Below, piece by piece: positions 41,521 through 52,027 of a DNA stretch of 64,000 nt. The stretch spans positions 11,275,001 through 11,339,000 of the forward strand of contig NC_060026.1 of NCBI RefSeq assembly GCF_021134715.1. The letters are read 5' to 3'. The stretch comes from Daphnia pulex. Its lineage: Eukaryota > Arthropoda > Branchiopoda > Diplostraca > Daphniidae. The number at the start of each line of letters is the position of its first letter. The first letter of the stretch is position 1. A model generated the notes under the pieces. That model saw only the letters and a program-made list of their open reading frames with translations, did no database searches and was not told where the DNA came from. The position numbers and the translations under genes are program-made.

Positions 41521-41922
41521 ATTTTTATAGATTATGACAAAGGGATATATTTACTCAGGTTTAGATGAACAACTCGTCGCCATCGAAATGCGAAAAGGGA
41601 ACATAACACCGCCAGACCAGGCTGCCGTTGAATCCCTGAGGATTTTAACTAATAGCATTTGGCCTAGGATTTTCCTTACCACCCCGACCCCATTAAATGC
41701 TATTTTCACGTCAGGCTGATGCTGAAATAGCGACGACCTAATCATTTTCGCCAGTGCTGTGCTGTACTTTGTAGTCTGTGGCAGTAATATACTATGAAAA
41801 TTTTTAAAAACTAATTTTGTTTGGAAAACATCTAGTGATCTTCCATCAATTCCTGAAAAGTTGGCAAAAGTTGGCGAGTTGAACAAAATGGGACAAAAAA
41901 ATTGAAAACCTGGAAAACACAT

Positions 41923-42682
41923 CGTCAGTTGGAATATGTGCAGGAAAGTCTAAGCGGAAAATTGTCTTTTTTCCCCAAGCAACAAATCCAGACAAGAGCT
42001 ACGAAGTATCTGAACATGGGCTATTTCAACGTTTACTAAAGGAAACAACAGCAAAAGAGATCGGAAATGCACAAGCCAATGAAACGTCAACAATCCTCAA
42101 AGAAATGGACCTGAAGTCTAAGATTACAAAAATTGAAACAACAAATGGTTTCCTGTTAGTTCGATTGAAAAGGACTACATTTTCGTCGTATTAGAAAAAA
42201 ATTATAATACAAGATGATTGTCATCGTTAATGTATTTTTTCCATAAATATGACTATCATTATGTATGTTACTATTAGTTAAGTACAACACTTTGTTCGAC
42301 GAAATAAATGAAAAAGTCACTCCCAATTTTGTCTAATGTATCATTTAAAAAATGGAAAAATTGATCAAAATATTAAACAAAATTTTGACGAAAACTACAA
42401 TACAGACAATACAGAATGTCAAAAGTGGAGGAAGTTACAGGAACTAGTGAATCAAATTAAATGATTAAATATTATATTATATATTATTAAATATTATTGA
42501 TTAAATATATTGTGTGCACATTATAATAATAAACAGCTGGAAGTTAGCAACATACAAAGTCATTTGATTACGAAATAACATGAAAAAGCGGGAATTATTC
42601 AAGTTATTATGCTGGAATATTGGGACGGAGACGATGCACGTATTTTCAACGGTTCAATACAGTGAACTGTATGTAGTTAGTA
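41923..42682. other. Interval left of the LINE insertion
   Basis: A plus-strand open stretch ending with a stop near 42194 is lysine- and threonine-rich (LKEMDLKSKITKIETTNGF) and looks like the tail of an unidentified protein, perhaps transposon-derived. The remainder is AT-rich and empty. Confidence 0.35.
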
Positions 42683-42696
42683 GTTATTAGTTATGT

Positions 42697-44956
42697 CTCT
42701 GACGTAATTAGTGATCATCGTGCTGTCCAGTGGTATGCTAGTGTTAATCAACCTCTCCGGCCAAAGAAGACAGTGGAGTTTAGGAAGACTAAGTCAATCG
42801 ACTTTAATTCATTCATCTCTGACTTGTCCTCTCTTCCAATTGTAACAGGCCATTCTGTCGACTGTGAGAGTGCTGTGCTACAGTATAACGATGGTCTATC
42901 TGATGTGTTAAATCGCCATGCCCCATTGATTAAAAGAACTTTTATTGTCCGCCCGGACAACCCGTGGGACAATGAGATGATTCATTCTGCAAGGAGGAGA
43001 GCTAGAAGAGCTGAGCGACGTTGGAGAGTGACCGGTCTCACAGTTGACAAGGAGATAATGAATCAGACTTTACTGAACCTCCATACAATGATTAATGAAG
43101 CGAAAGCTTCCTTTCTGGAATCAAAAATCCTGGAGTCAACAGGAAAGAAGTCCCTCTTCCGTATTGTCGATTCGTTTCTCCTCGTCAAACCCGGTCTCCG
43201 TTTGCCTTCACATGACTGCCTCTCTGCGCTGGTTGAGCAATTCAGCAGCTTCTTTCTTCGTAAGATCCAGGATATACGAACGAGCCTTGATGCTGTTGCT
43301 GATGGTTGGGTTCCTGAGATAAGGAAATCAGTCATTCCATTCTCATCATTCCTACCTGTATCTGTTGAAGAGGTTTCTGCTCTGTTACTAGCCTCCCCAT
43401 CAAAGTCGTCTCCACTTGATCCGTTGCCTACTTCAATCCTGAAAGAATGTGTGACTATACTGGCTCCACCCATCACTGATATTGTAAATCAATCTTTTTC
43501 CTCTGGTGTATTCCCACACACAATGAAACTTGCTTTAATCACTCCTCTGTTAAAGAAAAATGATCTTGACCCTGATGTTTTTTCTAACTATAGACCTGTA
43601 TCAAACCTCTCATTTCTATCCAAACTTCTTGAGAGACTGGCTGCTAAACAACTGTTAAATCATCTTGAACTGCGATCTCTATTTGTCCCTGTGCAATCTG
43701 CCTACAGAGCTGCACACTCTACTGAAACTGCTCTTCTCAAAGTCTTGAATGACCTACTATTGGCAGTGGATAGAGGTGATGCCGTAATTCTTGCTTTACT
43801 TGATCAAAGTGCTGCTTTTGATACGATTGATCATGACATTCTACTTGATCGTCTATCAGCTCGATTTGGTATTTCTGGCACTGCTTTGTCCTGGTTCACC
43901 TCCTACCTTTCTGATAGGAGGCAATCTGTCAGTGTTAGCGGTTTTTCTTCCTCCCCATGTCCCCTTCTCTATGGAGTTCCACAAGGTTCTGTGCTTGGCC
44001 CCATTTTGTATGTCCTTTACATATCGCCAATGCATGATATAATTGCGTCAACTGGAATCTTGGATCACTACTACGCGGATGATACCCAAGAATATCAGTC
44101 ATTTCATCTCAAACCAGGTGCAATTGACCAGCAACTAGCCTTCTCTTGTCTCTCGGCGTCCATCACGGAACAAAAGAAGTGGCTATCAAACAACCGGTTG
44201 AAACTGAATTCAGAAAAGACCGATGCTCTCCTCGTTTCATCACCATCCAATGTAAAGTCCTTAGTATCCTGTCCTCTTGAGCTGGGTGATGCCCTTATCA
44301 TCCCATCACCTGTCGTTCAAAACCTTGGAGTACTGCTCGACTCTCATCTCACAATGGATCATCAGATACGCTCCACCTGTAGGAAGGCGTATTTTCACCT
44401 TCGACGGATTGCCAGAATAAAGAGATTCCTATCGCGTCCCGCAATTTGTCAGCTGGTGCGTGAGTTTGTCATCTCCCAGCTTGACTATGGAAACTCCTTA
44501 CTCGTTGGTCTTCCTAACTCACAACTAGAGAGACTTCAGCGTGTGCAAAACTCAGCAGCTCGCTTAATTTCTGGTGCTCGTCGCTTTGATCACATCACTC
44601 CGATACTTCGTACTCTTCACTGGCTCCCCATTAAACAGCGGATTATATTCAAGATAGCTGTACTTGTCTTTCGTTGTTTGATTGGTGTTGCCCCCCAGTA
44701 CCTCATTGATGCAATTGCAATTCGTCGTCCCTGTCGAGAACTCCGCTCTTCATCCCAACTTCTTCTTCATTCTCCTCCCTCACGCACCAAAACGTATGGC
44801 GACCGATCTTTCTCTGTTGCTTCCTCTCGTATTTGGAACTCGCTTCCAATTGACCTGCGTTTACTGGCAATCTACCCCTACTCTACTTCTTTTTCTCTGA
44901 TACAGTTCCGTTGTAAATTAAAAACACATCTCTTTCAAATTTCCTTTTGTAATTGA
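42697..44956 (+). CDS. LINE ORF2: endonuclease end plus reverse transcriptase
   Basis: About 750 codons open from the truncation point; the first ATG is not the original start. The frame begins with the last catalytic piece of an AP-type endonuclease (SDHRAV). The reverse transcriptase domain follows: PVSNLSFLSKLLERL, LDQSAAFDTIDH with the first metal-binding Asp, PQGSVLGP, and the catalytic YYADD. The C-terminal region with LERLQRVQNSAARLI and LHWLPIKQRI is shared by the CR1/L2 clades. It would copy element RNA into a nicked chromosomal target. Lacking most of the nuclease, this copy should not move itself. Confidence 0.9.
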
Positions 44957-44980
44957 ATTCTCCTGTTTCTGTCGGAGCTC

Positions 44981-45016
44981 ATAGCGCCTTTGATCATATA
45001 ATGGAAAAGGCGCTAT
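44981..45016 (+). other. LINE 3'UTR hairpin
   Basis: ATAGCGCCTTT (44981-44991) pairs perfectly over 11 bp with AAAGGCGCTAT (45006-45016), leaving a 14-nt loop, about 20 nt before the (ATT)n tail. Some LINE reverse transcriptases recognise a 3' stem-loop to prime on their own RNA; that role here is inferred from position and pairing. Confidence 0.7.
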
Positions 45017-45033
45017 TGAATATAAATGCAATA

Positions 45034-45034
<1 letters not shown>

Positions 45035-45068
<34 letters not shown>
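45035..45068 (+). repeat. (ATT)n tail of the LINE
   Basis: About 11 ATT units instead of a poly-A tail, as is common for L2/CR1-type elements. Confidence 0.9.
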
Positions 45069-45073
45069 GTTAA

Positions 45074-47369
45074 TGAATCATTAGTACCTGTAATAGGAAC
45101 TGGATGTGTAAATCTTGATGATTAATATCAATACAAAGGAGATTACATAGGCTTCTCAGTAATGAATTCTGTTTTGGAAGAAAACCAGGAAGATTTTCAC
45201 GAGGAAATACATATATTGCGAAAGAAAATCAATTCAGATTGAAATGAATTGGCCTCAAGGAAAAATGGGATATTTGGGGCTGTATGTACTAGGTGAATAA
45301 TTAAAACAAATAGATGGACGAGTATGAAAAATACCGTTGAGTGGCCGTTGACAGACAATGCAAGATACAATACAGGTGATTGAAATTAAAATAACTATAA
45401 AAATAATTGCTTAAGAGTTAAAATTGGAGACTGAAGTCTATGTAATATCATCTTTTTCTAATTGGATGAATTGAAAAAAATCAGAATTTTGAACTGAATG
45501 CACAGTTATGGTAGCAATGGTAAATCTTGTTTCACCTGGAAATTATGATTTAACTTTTTCAGAAGCTTGTAAACCGTTCACTGAAAAATTAAAGGCCTAG
45601 TAAGCAAAGCAAGCCAACACATTAAATATATGTATAACAGTAACTTTTTCCTGTGCAATCACACGTGTAGATCACACTATGTAACTTTTGCAAATTTCGC
45701 TTAAACTTTGTGCATTTTATACTTAAAATTTGCATATTTAAGTAAAAATTTGCTAAAATTAACCTCTTTCTGGCAAAATCTTTTCGTTGGTGAACCCTTC
45801 GGCTTTCTCTTCCGACCTTTTGGAGGATCACAATTACCGAGAACTGGGATATACTTCTTGACCACAAACAGAAGAATTCTATTGCCAGTTGAAACAATTT
45901 TTTTTCAGTTTTTAACCTTTAAATCTCATTTCTTCCAGTGTCTGTGCTTCGCCTGTTGTTTGGAAACAACACACTTTCCACCTTTAGAGAGGCGTTATCC
46001 ATTTAGACAGCCTTAATTACCTTGGGTGAAATAAAAAGGTGTTTGAAAAAACTGAAGTGGTTCACCATCCCATTTAATTTAATATTCTTTATATGCATTT
46101 GTCTAGATAGGTACATTCCACGAAGCATCACCTCCATCCCCATCATCTCCTTTGAATGAAGTCCATCTTTCTCAACAGTGTGATGGAAATCTTTGTATTC
46201 TGGGGATTTTCCGAATAAGTAAATGTCTCTATTTGGGGTAACAAGATTTAACAATTATACCTGTGAAAGGCTTTCTCATACCGCAAAGTCCTAAACTTGA
46301 CATTAACGAACGCCATGTTTCGAGGTTCGCAAACTCCAGTTTCTGACATGTAGATTACTCTTGTGAACGGCAAATTCTTTTGTCACTCCAAAACTGTAAC
46401 ATGGACTTTCCTCCCACTGTGAACGAGACGACTTGTGTGATGACACAAAATATAATTACGGCATCTTCATCTGCACCACAACATTCAAGTAATGCTCTAG
46501 TTGTGTTAAGGTTTTCTCGTTTACGGGGATCTCTAAAGCTAAAGTTGAGTTAACGTGAAACCATTTTCCATAGAGTTACTGACATCAGCAGAAAAGAGAT
46601 TGATTTACTTTAAGTTGAAGATGGTAATCTGATTGTCGGCTACTTTTCGCAAATCCCTTTCTGCGTCGTATTGGAGATCGCTAACAGCCTTCTTACAGCC
46701 ATGCAAGTGGTTAATTTAGATTTTCCAGCCGCAGTTCATCTCCGGCCAGCTTCATCTCCAACAAGTTATTCTCCTTTGGAAACATCTGGTGTCTTTTGCT
46801 CGTGCCTCTGACATATTTGACATACACGGCTTTCAATGGTGACTTCAGGAAGATCTAGTTGATACTCTAGTTGATATCTTGAAGATCTACTTGATTTACT
46901 TGATACTTGGGACGGAAACGATGCCGAGAACGAGTAATTAATTTGACAAGAGGCTTGTATACGTTCACCTTCCATGGTCGTTGTTTGAAGTCGTTTTAAA
47001 AACTGTTCCTCCCCATCTAACTTGATTAATGGTCACACTGTCACAAGGAGTGCCTATCTATTCAACACATAATAGACGTTTTTGCAACTATTACAAAATT
47101 TATTAAAAATATTAGTTAGTTTTCTAGGATAAAAAGCTGGTATAGGCTGTTCATTTCACCTTACTCATTCCTTTTGCATAAACATCAAGGTAATGGGACT
47201 TGACCTTTCGTAAAGAAGGGAAAGCCAGACGCACAAAGGCTGTCGGGAGTTTCTTAGTCTATACCTGCTGCATGATGCAGAGGAAATTCGGAAGAATCCA
47301 GAGCAATGCCACTAGGCTACTATTATGCTTATGTGCATAGATCGAAAATAAGTACAAAAACAGCACTGT
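45074..47369. other. Interval with only short unrecognised frames
   Basis: Short minus-strand open stretches (46003-46254, 46766-46975) show protein-like composition, the latter with a CQICQRHEQK cysteine pair. No family could be assigned. Probably decayed transposon sequence. Confidence 0.35.
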
Positions 47370-47500
47370 TTGGCCCCCTTCCTATCGGTCCATGTTTATG
47401 CAGAACGTTCGTACAACAACGTAGACAGAACACCCGATCACCTCAAAGCTGCTGCTGGTAAGCTTAATCAACTTTCTTATCTACCTTATTATAATTTGTT

Positions 47501-48003
47501 TTGGTGGATAATAATTCTCATGTCGATGAGTGGGAGGACTATGATAGATTTAGTGACTTTTTACCACTCCCTAGTGATTCAGAGGAAATTAGCGAAGATG
47601 AGATGGAAAATGAATACGCAGAAAATGGCGGGTCAAGTGACAGCGACAGTGATATTGACGGTGGTGCTGATGAGTTTAAATTTCGAAATTTTTCGCCCTA
47701 TGGGCTTTAACTTGGGGAATCAAACAAAATGCCGTCGATGCTTTGCTCAAAATATTTCGTCTTTTTGAGTGGGGATTATCTCTACCGAAGACGGCCCAAA
47801 CTTTATTAAAAACACCTCGAAAGGTCACTGGGATCAAATCGGTTCCTCCAGGGAAATATTTTCATTTTGGTATCTTAAGTAGTCTTTTGAGAGTCATTGG
47901 TTCGATGCGAGAAAGAGACATTCCCTCATCTGTTGAAATATTAATAAACGTCGATGGGATTCCCATATCGAAGAGTGAGTGATCAATTCTGGCCGTTTCT
48001 TGG
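47501..48003 (+). pseudogene. Decayed transposon-associated protein (IDGxP type)
   Basis: An acidic leader (SDFLPLPSDSEEISEDEME) is followed, after a frame change near 47705, by a segment with NAVDALLKIFRL, SLPKTAQTLLKTPRKV, GKYFHFGI and ILINVDGIPISKS. A continuation, DQFWPFLGCI, lies in yet another frame at the right end. This order of motifs is one I associate with proteins repeatedly found beside DNA transposons in invertebrates; I cannot name the superfamily. Three frames are needed to read it, so it is broken. Confidence 0.5.
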
Positions 48004-48310
48004 ATGCATACTCATCTAACTGGAATCGGAGGCAAAGATGGAAGAAACATCGTGCGCTCTATTGCGAAGCGCTTAATTTCGAATGAACTGTATAAAAAAA
48101 TTTCCTGGTTCGGCCAAAAGGGCAACCGTAATCTCTCTGTGACCAACATCGGGAAGGCGATCATGAGTAAATTTTTATTTGTTATAATTCTTAAAAGTTG
48201 TAACTCAATTTGAAAATTAACTTTGATTAGGAGCAGCAAAGCGTGAAAAGCCTGCCATCAGTGAAAGGGATGTGGTCGATGTTATGATAGACTTTCTAAG
48301 ACAAGGATAA
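48004..48310 (+). pseudogene. DUF4806-like domain fragment, two exons
   Basis: Exons 48004-48166 and 48231-48310 join across a GT-AG intron into 80 codons plus stop. The content HLTGIGGKDGRNIVRSI, then KRLISNEL, then SWFGQKG, resembles the DUF4806 domain of transposon-linked proteins. The N-terminal portion is missing: the domain abuts the decayed IDGxP protein directly, which suggests a deletion fused two parts. Whether the short frame is expressed is unknown. Confidence 0.5.
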
Positions 48311-48585
48311 ACCAAGGAGAGTTGTGCAACAGCAAAATGATTAAATTCTATGATTTATGAACATCTCGTTTATATTTTCAGTCCTCCTTTTATTTGTGTT
48401 TTCAGCTCTTTGTTTTGCAATGCTTAATTTTGTTGTTTCCATTCATCCGCTAAATTTTTTGTTCCGTGCATTCGCTTGATGTTACCAAGACTGACGCATT
48501 CATCGTTTCAATAAAAAAGTTTTGCAACGTGAACGATGGAGTTTTTTTTAAATTTATTATGTGTTTTTTGATAATTAAACAACAA

Positions 48586-48843
48586 TGAGTAGATGCAGAT
48601 CTAAACGCGAAATCAAAGCCCAGGAACGTCATATTAATATCCGGAGTAATGAATCTGGGATGGCCGTCGGCACCAATTTGGGTAGCTCATATAACGTTTT
48701 TCAAATCTCCGAACTCCCTCCTGTGCGGATGTCTGGCGGTCCAGTGGTCCAAAGTCTCTGATCGGCTAAAATTCGATCTTCTTGGCTATCCAGAATGGCA
48801 AAATAAGTCCTGGCCAGGATGCTGGAGAGTCCTATGCTCAAAC
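48586..48843 (+). pseudogene. Left part of an unknown coding sequence split by the LTR element
   Basis: From ATG 48586 an open frame with protein-like composition (KREIKAQERHINIRSNE) runs to about 48775. After a frame slip it runs up to the LTR border with GESYAQ. Removing one copy of the CAAAC duplication joins this in frame to TVTPAPSTPTHSVDF on the far side of the element. A further piece with SSSRRRLDFSPVV lies near 51500-51580. The host sequence looks like another decayed transposon or retroelement protein; identity unknown. Confidence 0.4.
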
Positions 48844-49462
48844 TGTTGGAGTTTGAACAAAATAGACAGAATCAGTTTTATAGAGGCTTCTGTATTTCTC
48901 TCGAGAACAGGATACGACATTCCATTTTGTATGGAGCTTCTGTGTAAACAGGATAACTTAATGTTTATGTGTGGATTGGAAAAACATGTATGATACGGGA
49001 AACGATAAGGTTCTGCACACATAGATGATTGATAACATAAGAACACAAATGATAAGCTTCATGTGCACTCAACGATAACGTTCTGCACTTCAAGCAATTA
49101 CATCTTCTCACAAGTGACGACATAATTAAACAACATAATGATAAGCTTCTTGTGCACTCAACGATAACGTTCTGCACTTCAAGCAATTACATCTTCTCAC
49201 AAGTACAGAATTTAGAGTTTGATTCACATATATAGTTACCAGATAAACGTGAAGCACAAAAGAACGGAAAAGAGAAACCAGAGCGTGGTCTAGAGAGAAC
49301 CTTTCTCTAGCGTGGTCGGGAAAAGAAGAAAGAGTAGACAGGGAGAGAAAGATACTAAACAGCAACTTGATGTGTAGAAAAGGAGGCCGACTATATGGGA
49401 TGGTCAACCTGCGCCATCTATTAATCGTTCCTCTCACTCTGAAGTAACGTATGATTCCAACA
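48844..49462 (-). repeat. LTR (3' LTR of the gag-only element)
   Basis: 619 bp with TG...CA ends. It holds an internal direct repeat: 49049-49115 and 49138-49204 are almost identical (core AACGATAACGTTCTGCACTT), 89 bp apart. The short open frames in it are duplicated in both LTRs and are not genes. Confidence 0.92.
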
Positions 49463-49537
49463 CTCCCTCTCATACATTAGGAAAAGAGAGAGAGAGAAAA
49501 TGTATGCTCCAACACCCCCTCTCATACATTAGGAGGA
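49463..49537 (-). repeat. Duplicated polypurine tract region
   Basis: CCAACAC-then-CCTCTCATACATTAGGA occurs at 49457-49482 and, with one difference, at 49509-49534, 52 bp apart. The duplicate contains the LTR end plus purine tract, so the element carries two candidate plus-strand priming sites. Confidence 0.8.
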
Positions 49538-49719
49538 TAAAAGAAAATAAATAATGGATGATTGTTCGTGATAATTTGTTGCAGTGGCCCCGCAACATCG
49601 ATCATTCTCCCTCTGAAACAAGATGAAAAAACGGTTTGAGGCAACTAAATCAAAAAAAAGAAAAAAAAGGGCAATCATTGTCGTTCTTTCTGCTTGGATT
49701 CCTGGATAGAAAGAAGATA

Positions 49720-50663
49720 TTATTGGGAAAGTGTTGATGCAGCAAGTCTGTCTGAAAATCGCTTTGCTGCCGCTTCATCTCGAAGTCGCATACGACACAC
49801 TTCTTCTTTGTGATTAGGCTTGTCGCAATATTCGCATTTTGGATATGGATGATGTTTTGATGATTCGCCTTGTTTGACTCCACGACCTCCTCGTCCACGT
49901 GTGGATGGGCGGAATTCCGGGGAAGCTGGAGAACGTTGTGTAGCAAAAAAAGCGGCATCAATCGAGTCTTGCTGCCCTCCGTTGAAGCGTGTTGCCATGG
50001 TCTCTTCTTTCAGTAACCGAGATGTGAGCAAAGCAATTGTCTTCTGGTTAGCTGGTACACTGTCCCAGGCTGTGGTGAAGCTGCGATAACTCGGAGGTAA
50101 AGTACAAATGATTTTCGTCATGATCTGGAGAGGAGTGACAGGTGCACCAACATCGTGAAGTTGAATGGCCATCGTCTCGATTTCAGTTATGTGGGACATA
50201 ATGTCATGATCAGGTTGTAACTGGTACTCGAAAAATCGCTGTTGCAGGATGTGCTGGTTCTCGCCGGCATTTTGGAGATGCTGAGCTGACAGGCGGATCC
50301 ACATTTCGCGTGCGTTAGTGCAGTTTACTAGCGATCGTTGTTGCTGCGTTTCAATTGTTGCAACAAGATAATTTCGGGCCAGAATGTCGCGCCTGATCCA
50401 ATCCTCCATTTGTTGTTCGTTAACAATCTCTCCTTCAGGATTAATGTTCTAACATAATTAGGAGGAAAAAGGAATTAACATCTGCTGGTAATCTTGTGTT
50501 GGATAAAGATAAATACTTCAGCAGGATAGAGTTCATCTCCATTTACAATCCCTACAAGATTGTGTTGTTCAAGCAATAGCCAACATCCGAATTTCCAAAG
50601 TGAGAAATTGTTTCCATTAAATTTGGCTATGTGGCTTACTTCTCTGAAACTGGAATTCGCCAT
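49720..50663 (-). CDS. Copia-type Gag (UBN2-like) with CCHC zinc knuckle and a small intron
   Basis: Exon 1 is 50517-50663 (49 codons from ATG) and exon 2 is 49720-50448 (243 codons with stop). They are joined across a 68-nt intron with GTATTT donor and TTATGTTAG acceptor; the joined product is 291 aa. The N-terminus has the Copia Gag pattern FNGNNFSLWKFGCWLLLEQ. The central region holds LARNYLVATIE, then LSAQHLQ and LQPDHDIMSHITE. A basic Arg/Gly stretch precedes the knuckle CEYCDKPNHKEEVC (CX2CX4HX4C). It would form the particle that packages element RNA. The frame is intact. Without splicing, exon 1 runs into a stop 14 codons further on. Confidence 0.85.
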
Positions 50664-50688
50664 TTTTTGTTCGTCGTAAGGCGTAAGG

Positions 50689-50702
50689 CTGGGCCCATAA
50701 CC
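50689..50702 (-). other. Primer-binding site, initiator tRNA-Met anticodon stem-loop
   Basis: The plus strand reads CTGGGCCCATAACC, the sequence of the anticodon arm of eukaryotic initiator tRNA-Met. The minus-strand RNA is therefore complementary to the tRNA's internal region rather than its 3' end. Copia of Drosophila is known to prime from an internally cleaved initiator tRNA in this way. Confidence 0.85.
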
Positions 50703-51321
50703 TGTTGGAGTTTGAACAAAATAGACAGAATCAGTTTTATAGAGGCTTCTGTATTTCTCTCGAGAACAGGATACGACATTCCATTTTGTATGGAGCTTCT
50801 GTGTAAACAGGATAACTTAATGTTTATGTGTGGATTGGAAAAACATGTATGATACGGGAAACGATAAGGTTCTGCACACATAGATGATTGATAACATAAG
50901 AACACAAATGATAAGCTTCATGTGCACTCAACGATAACGTTCTGCACTTCAAGCAATTACATCTTCTCACAAGTGACGACATAATTAAACAACATAATGA
51001 TAAGCTTCTTGTGCACTCAACGATAACGTTCTGCACTTCAAGCAATTACATCTTCTCACAAGTACAGAATTTAGAGTTTGATTCACATATATAGTTACCA
51101 GATAAACGTGAAGCACAAAAGAACGGAAAAGAGAAACCAGAGCGTGGTCTAGAGAGAACCTTTCTCTAGCGTGGTCGGGAAAAGAAGAAAGAGTAGACAG
51201 GGAGAGAAAGATACTAAACAGCAACTTGATGTGTAGAAAAGGAGGCCGACTATATGGGATGGTCAACCTGCGCCATCTATTAATCGTTCCTCTCACTCTG
51301 AAGTAACGTATGATTCCAACA
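50703..51321 (-). repeat. LTR (5' LTR of the gag-only element)
   Basis: 619 bp, identical by eye to the other LTR, including the internal 67-bp repeat. It should drive minus-strand transcription of gag. Confidence 0.92.
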
Positions 51322-51326
51322 CAAAC

Positions 51327-51770
51327 AGTTACCCCTGCCCCGTCAACCCCTACTCATTCAGTTGACTTTACTACCCCTACCCTGTAAAACACAACATTTA
51401 CAGTTGATTTTTCTGCCATCCTCTTTACTAGCCGCTCTCTCAATCCCATCAATCGAAGGACTTTAATACAGACATCATTCAGGAGTTTATCTAATTCAAA
51501 TTCGTCATCTCGTCGTCGTCTTGACTTTTCTCCAGTGGTGATTCAATCCCCTGATAGATTTGGTAATCGTCGTTGGTAAGCTTCATACGACGACCGAATA
51601 GTATTAGACTCTTTAAAGGGGTGAATTTGAGATAAAGCACGAAAAGATTCTCCTAGAATGATCGATATAACGCCTCTAAAACGGATTGCTGCCACATTTA
51701 CTGGTTCCTGATAAATTATTTTGCATTCCTAAAAGCGAATGCGCGTTAAAGATTTTTTTCTTAAACTGGA
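51327..51770 (+). pseudogene. Right part of the interrupted coding sequence
   Basis: Open stretches with TPTHSVDFTTPT and then SRRRLDFSPVVIQSPDRF, ending in a stop near 51580, continue the sequence left of the LTR element. In-frame stops show decay. The remaining 190 bp up to the Harbinger element has no visible feature. Confidence 0.35.
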
Positions 51771-51773
51771 CAG

Positions 51774-51799
51774 GGGTTCGTTAAGTGACCACTTTTTTT
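51774..51799 (+). repeat. Harbinger left terminal inverted repeat
   Basis: 26 bp, starting GGGTTCG; exact reverse complement of 54866-54891. Confidence 0.93.
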
Positions 51800-52027
51800 G
51801 TAAGCCAATCGGTGTTGCCGAACCTCACGTGACTTTGCCCTATCACCAATAAAAAGCCTGTTTTTCCTCTGGAAAATGACAAGCTTTTTAGCTTCGTCGA
51901 ATTTTTATGAAAAGATATTAAAGCGAATTGAAAATCTTAAAGCTATTGTGGCAATGTTGCATTTAAAAATTGACTATATATTTGGCAACCACTTGACGTT
52001 TTGTCGTATCTTTACGGTTGACAAAAA

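Larger units (their letters stand above)
42694..45068 (+). mobile_element. 5'-truncated non-LTR retrotransposon (L2/CR1 group)
   Basis: The element starts inside the endonuclease domain and runs to a (ATT)n tail. The sequence TTATTAGTTA flanks both sides (42684-42693 and 45063-45072) and is a likely target-site duplication, though the tail makes its length ambiguous. The reverse transcriptase frame is open throughout, so the insertion is fairly young. There is no 5' promoter or ORF1, so it is probably dead on arrival. Confidence 0.88.
48844..51321 (-). mobile_element. Gag-only LTR retrotransposon (TR-GAG type, Copia-like)
   Basis: Two 619-bp LTRs (48844-49462 and 50703-51321), identical by eye, begin TGTTGG and end CCAACA. 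CAAAC flanks both sides (48839-48843 and 51322-51326), a 5-bp target duplication. The coding strand is minus. Next to the 5' LTR (50703-51321) lies a 14-nt primer-binding site at 50689-50702. A purine tract (minus GAGAGGGAG) lies at 49463-49471. The 1240-bp interior encodes Gag only; there is no protease, integrase or reverse transcriptase. Movement must rely on enzymes from another Copia element. LTR identity indicates very recent insertion. It sits inside an older decayed coding sequence. Confidence 0.92.

Noticed and set aside
48649-51296. Pairs of identical short frames at 48.8-49.5 and 50.6-51.3 kb
   Set aside because: They are the two LTRs read in several frames, not duplicated genes.
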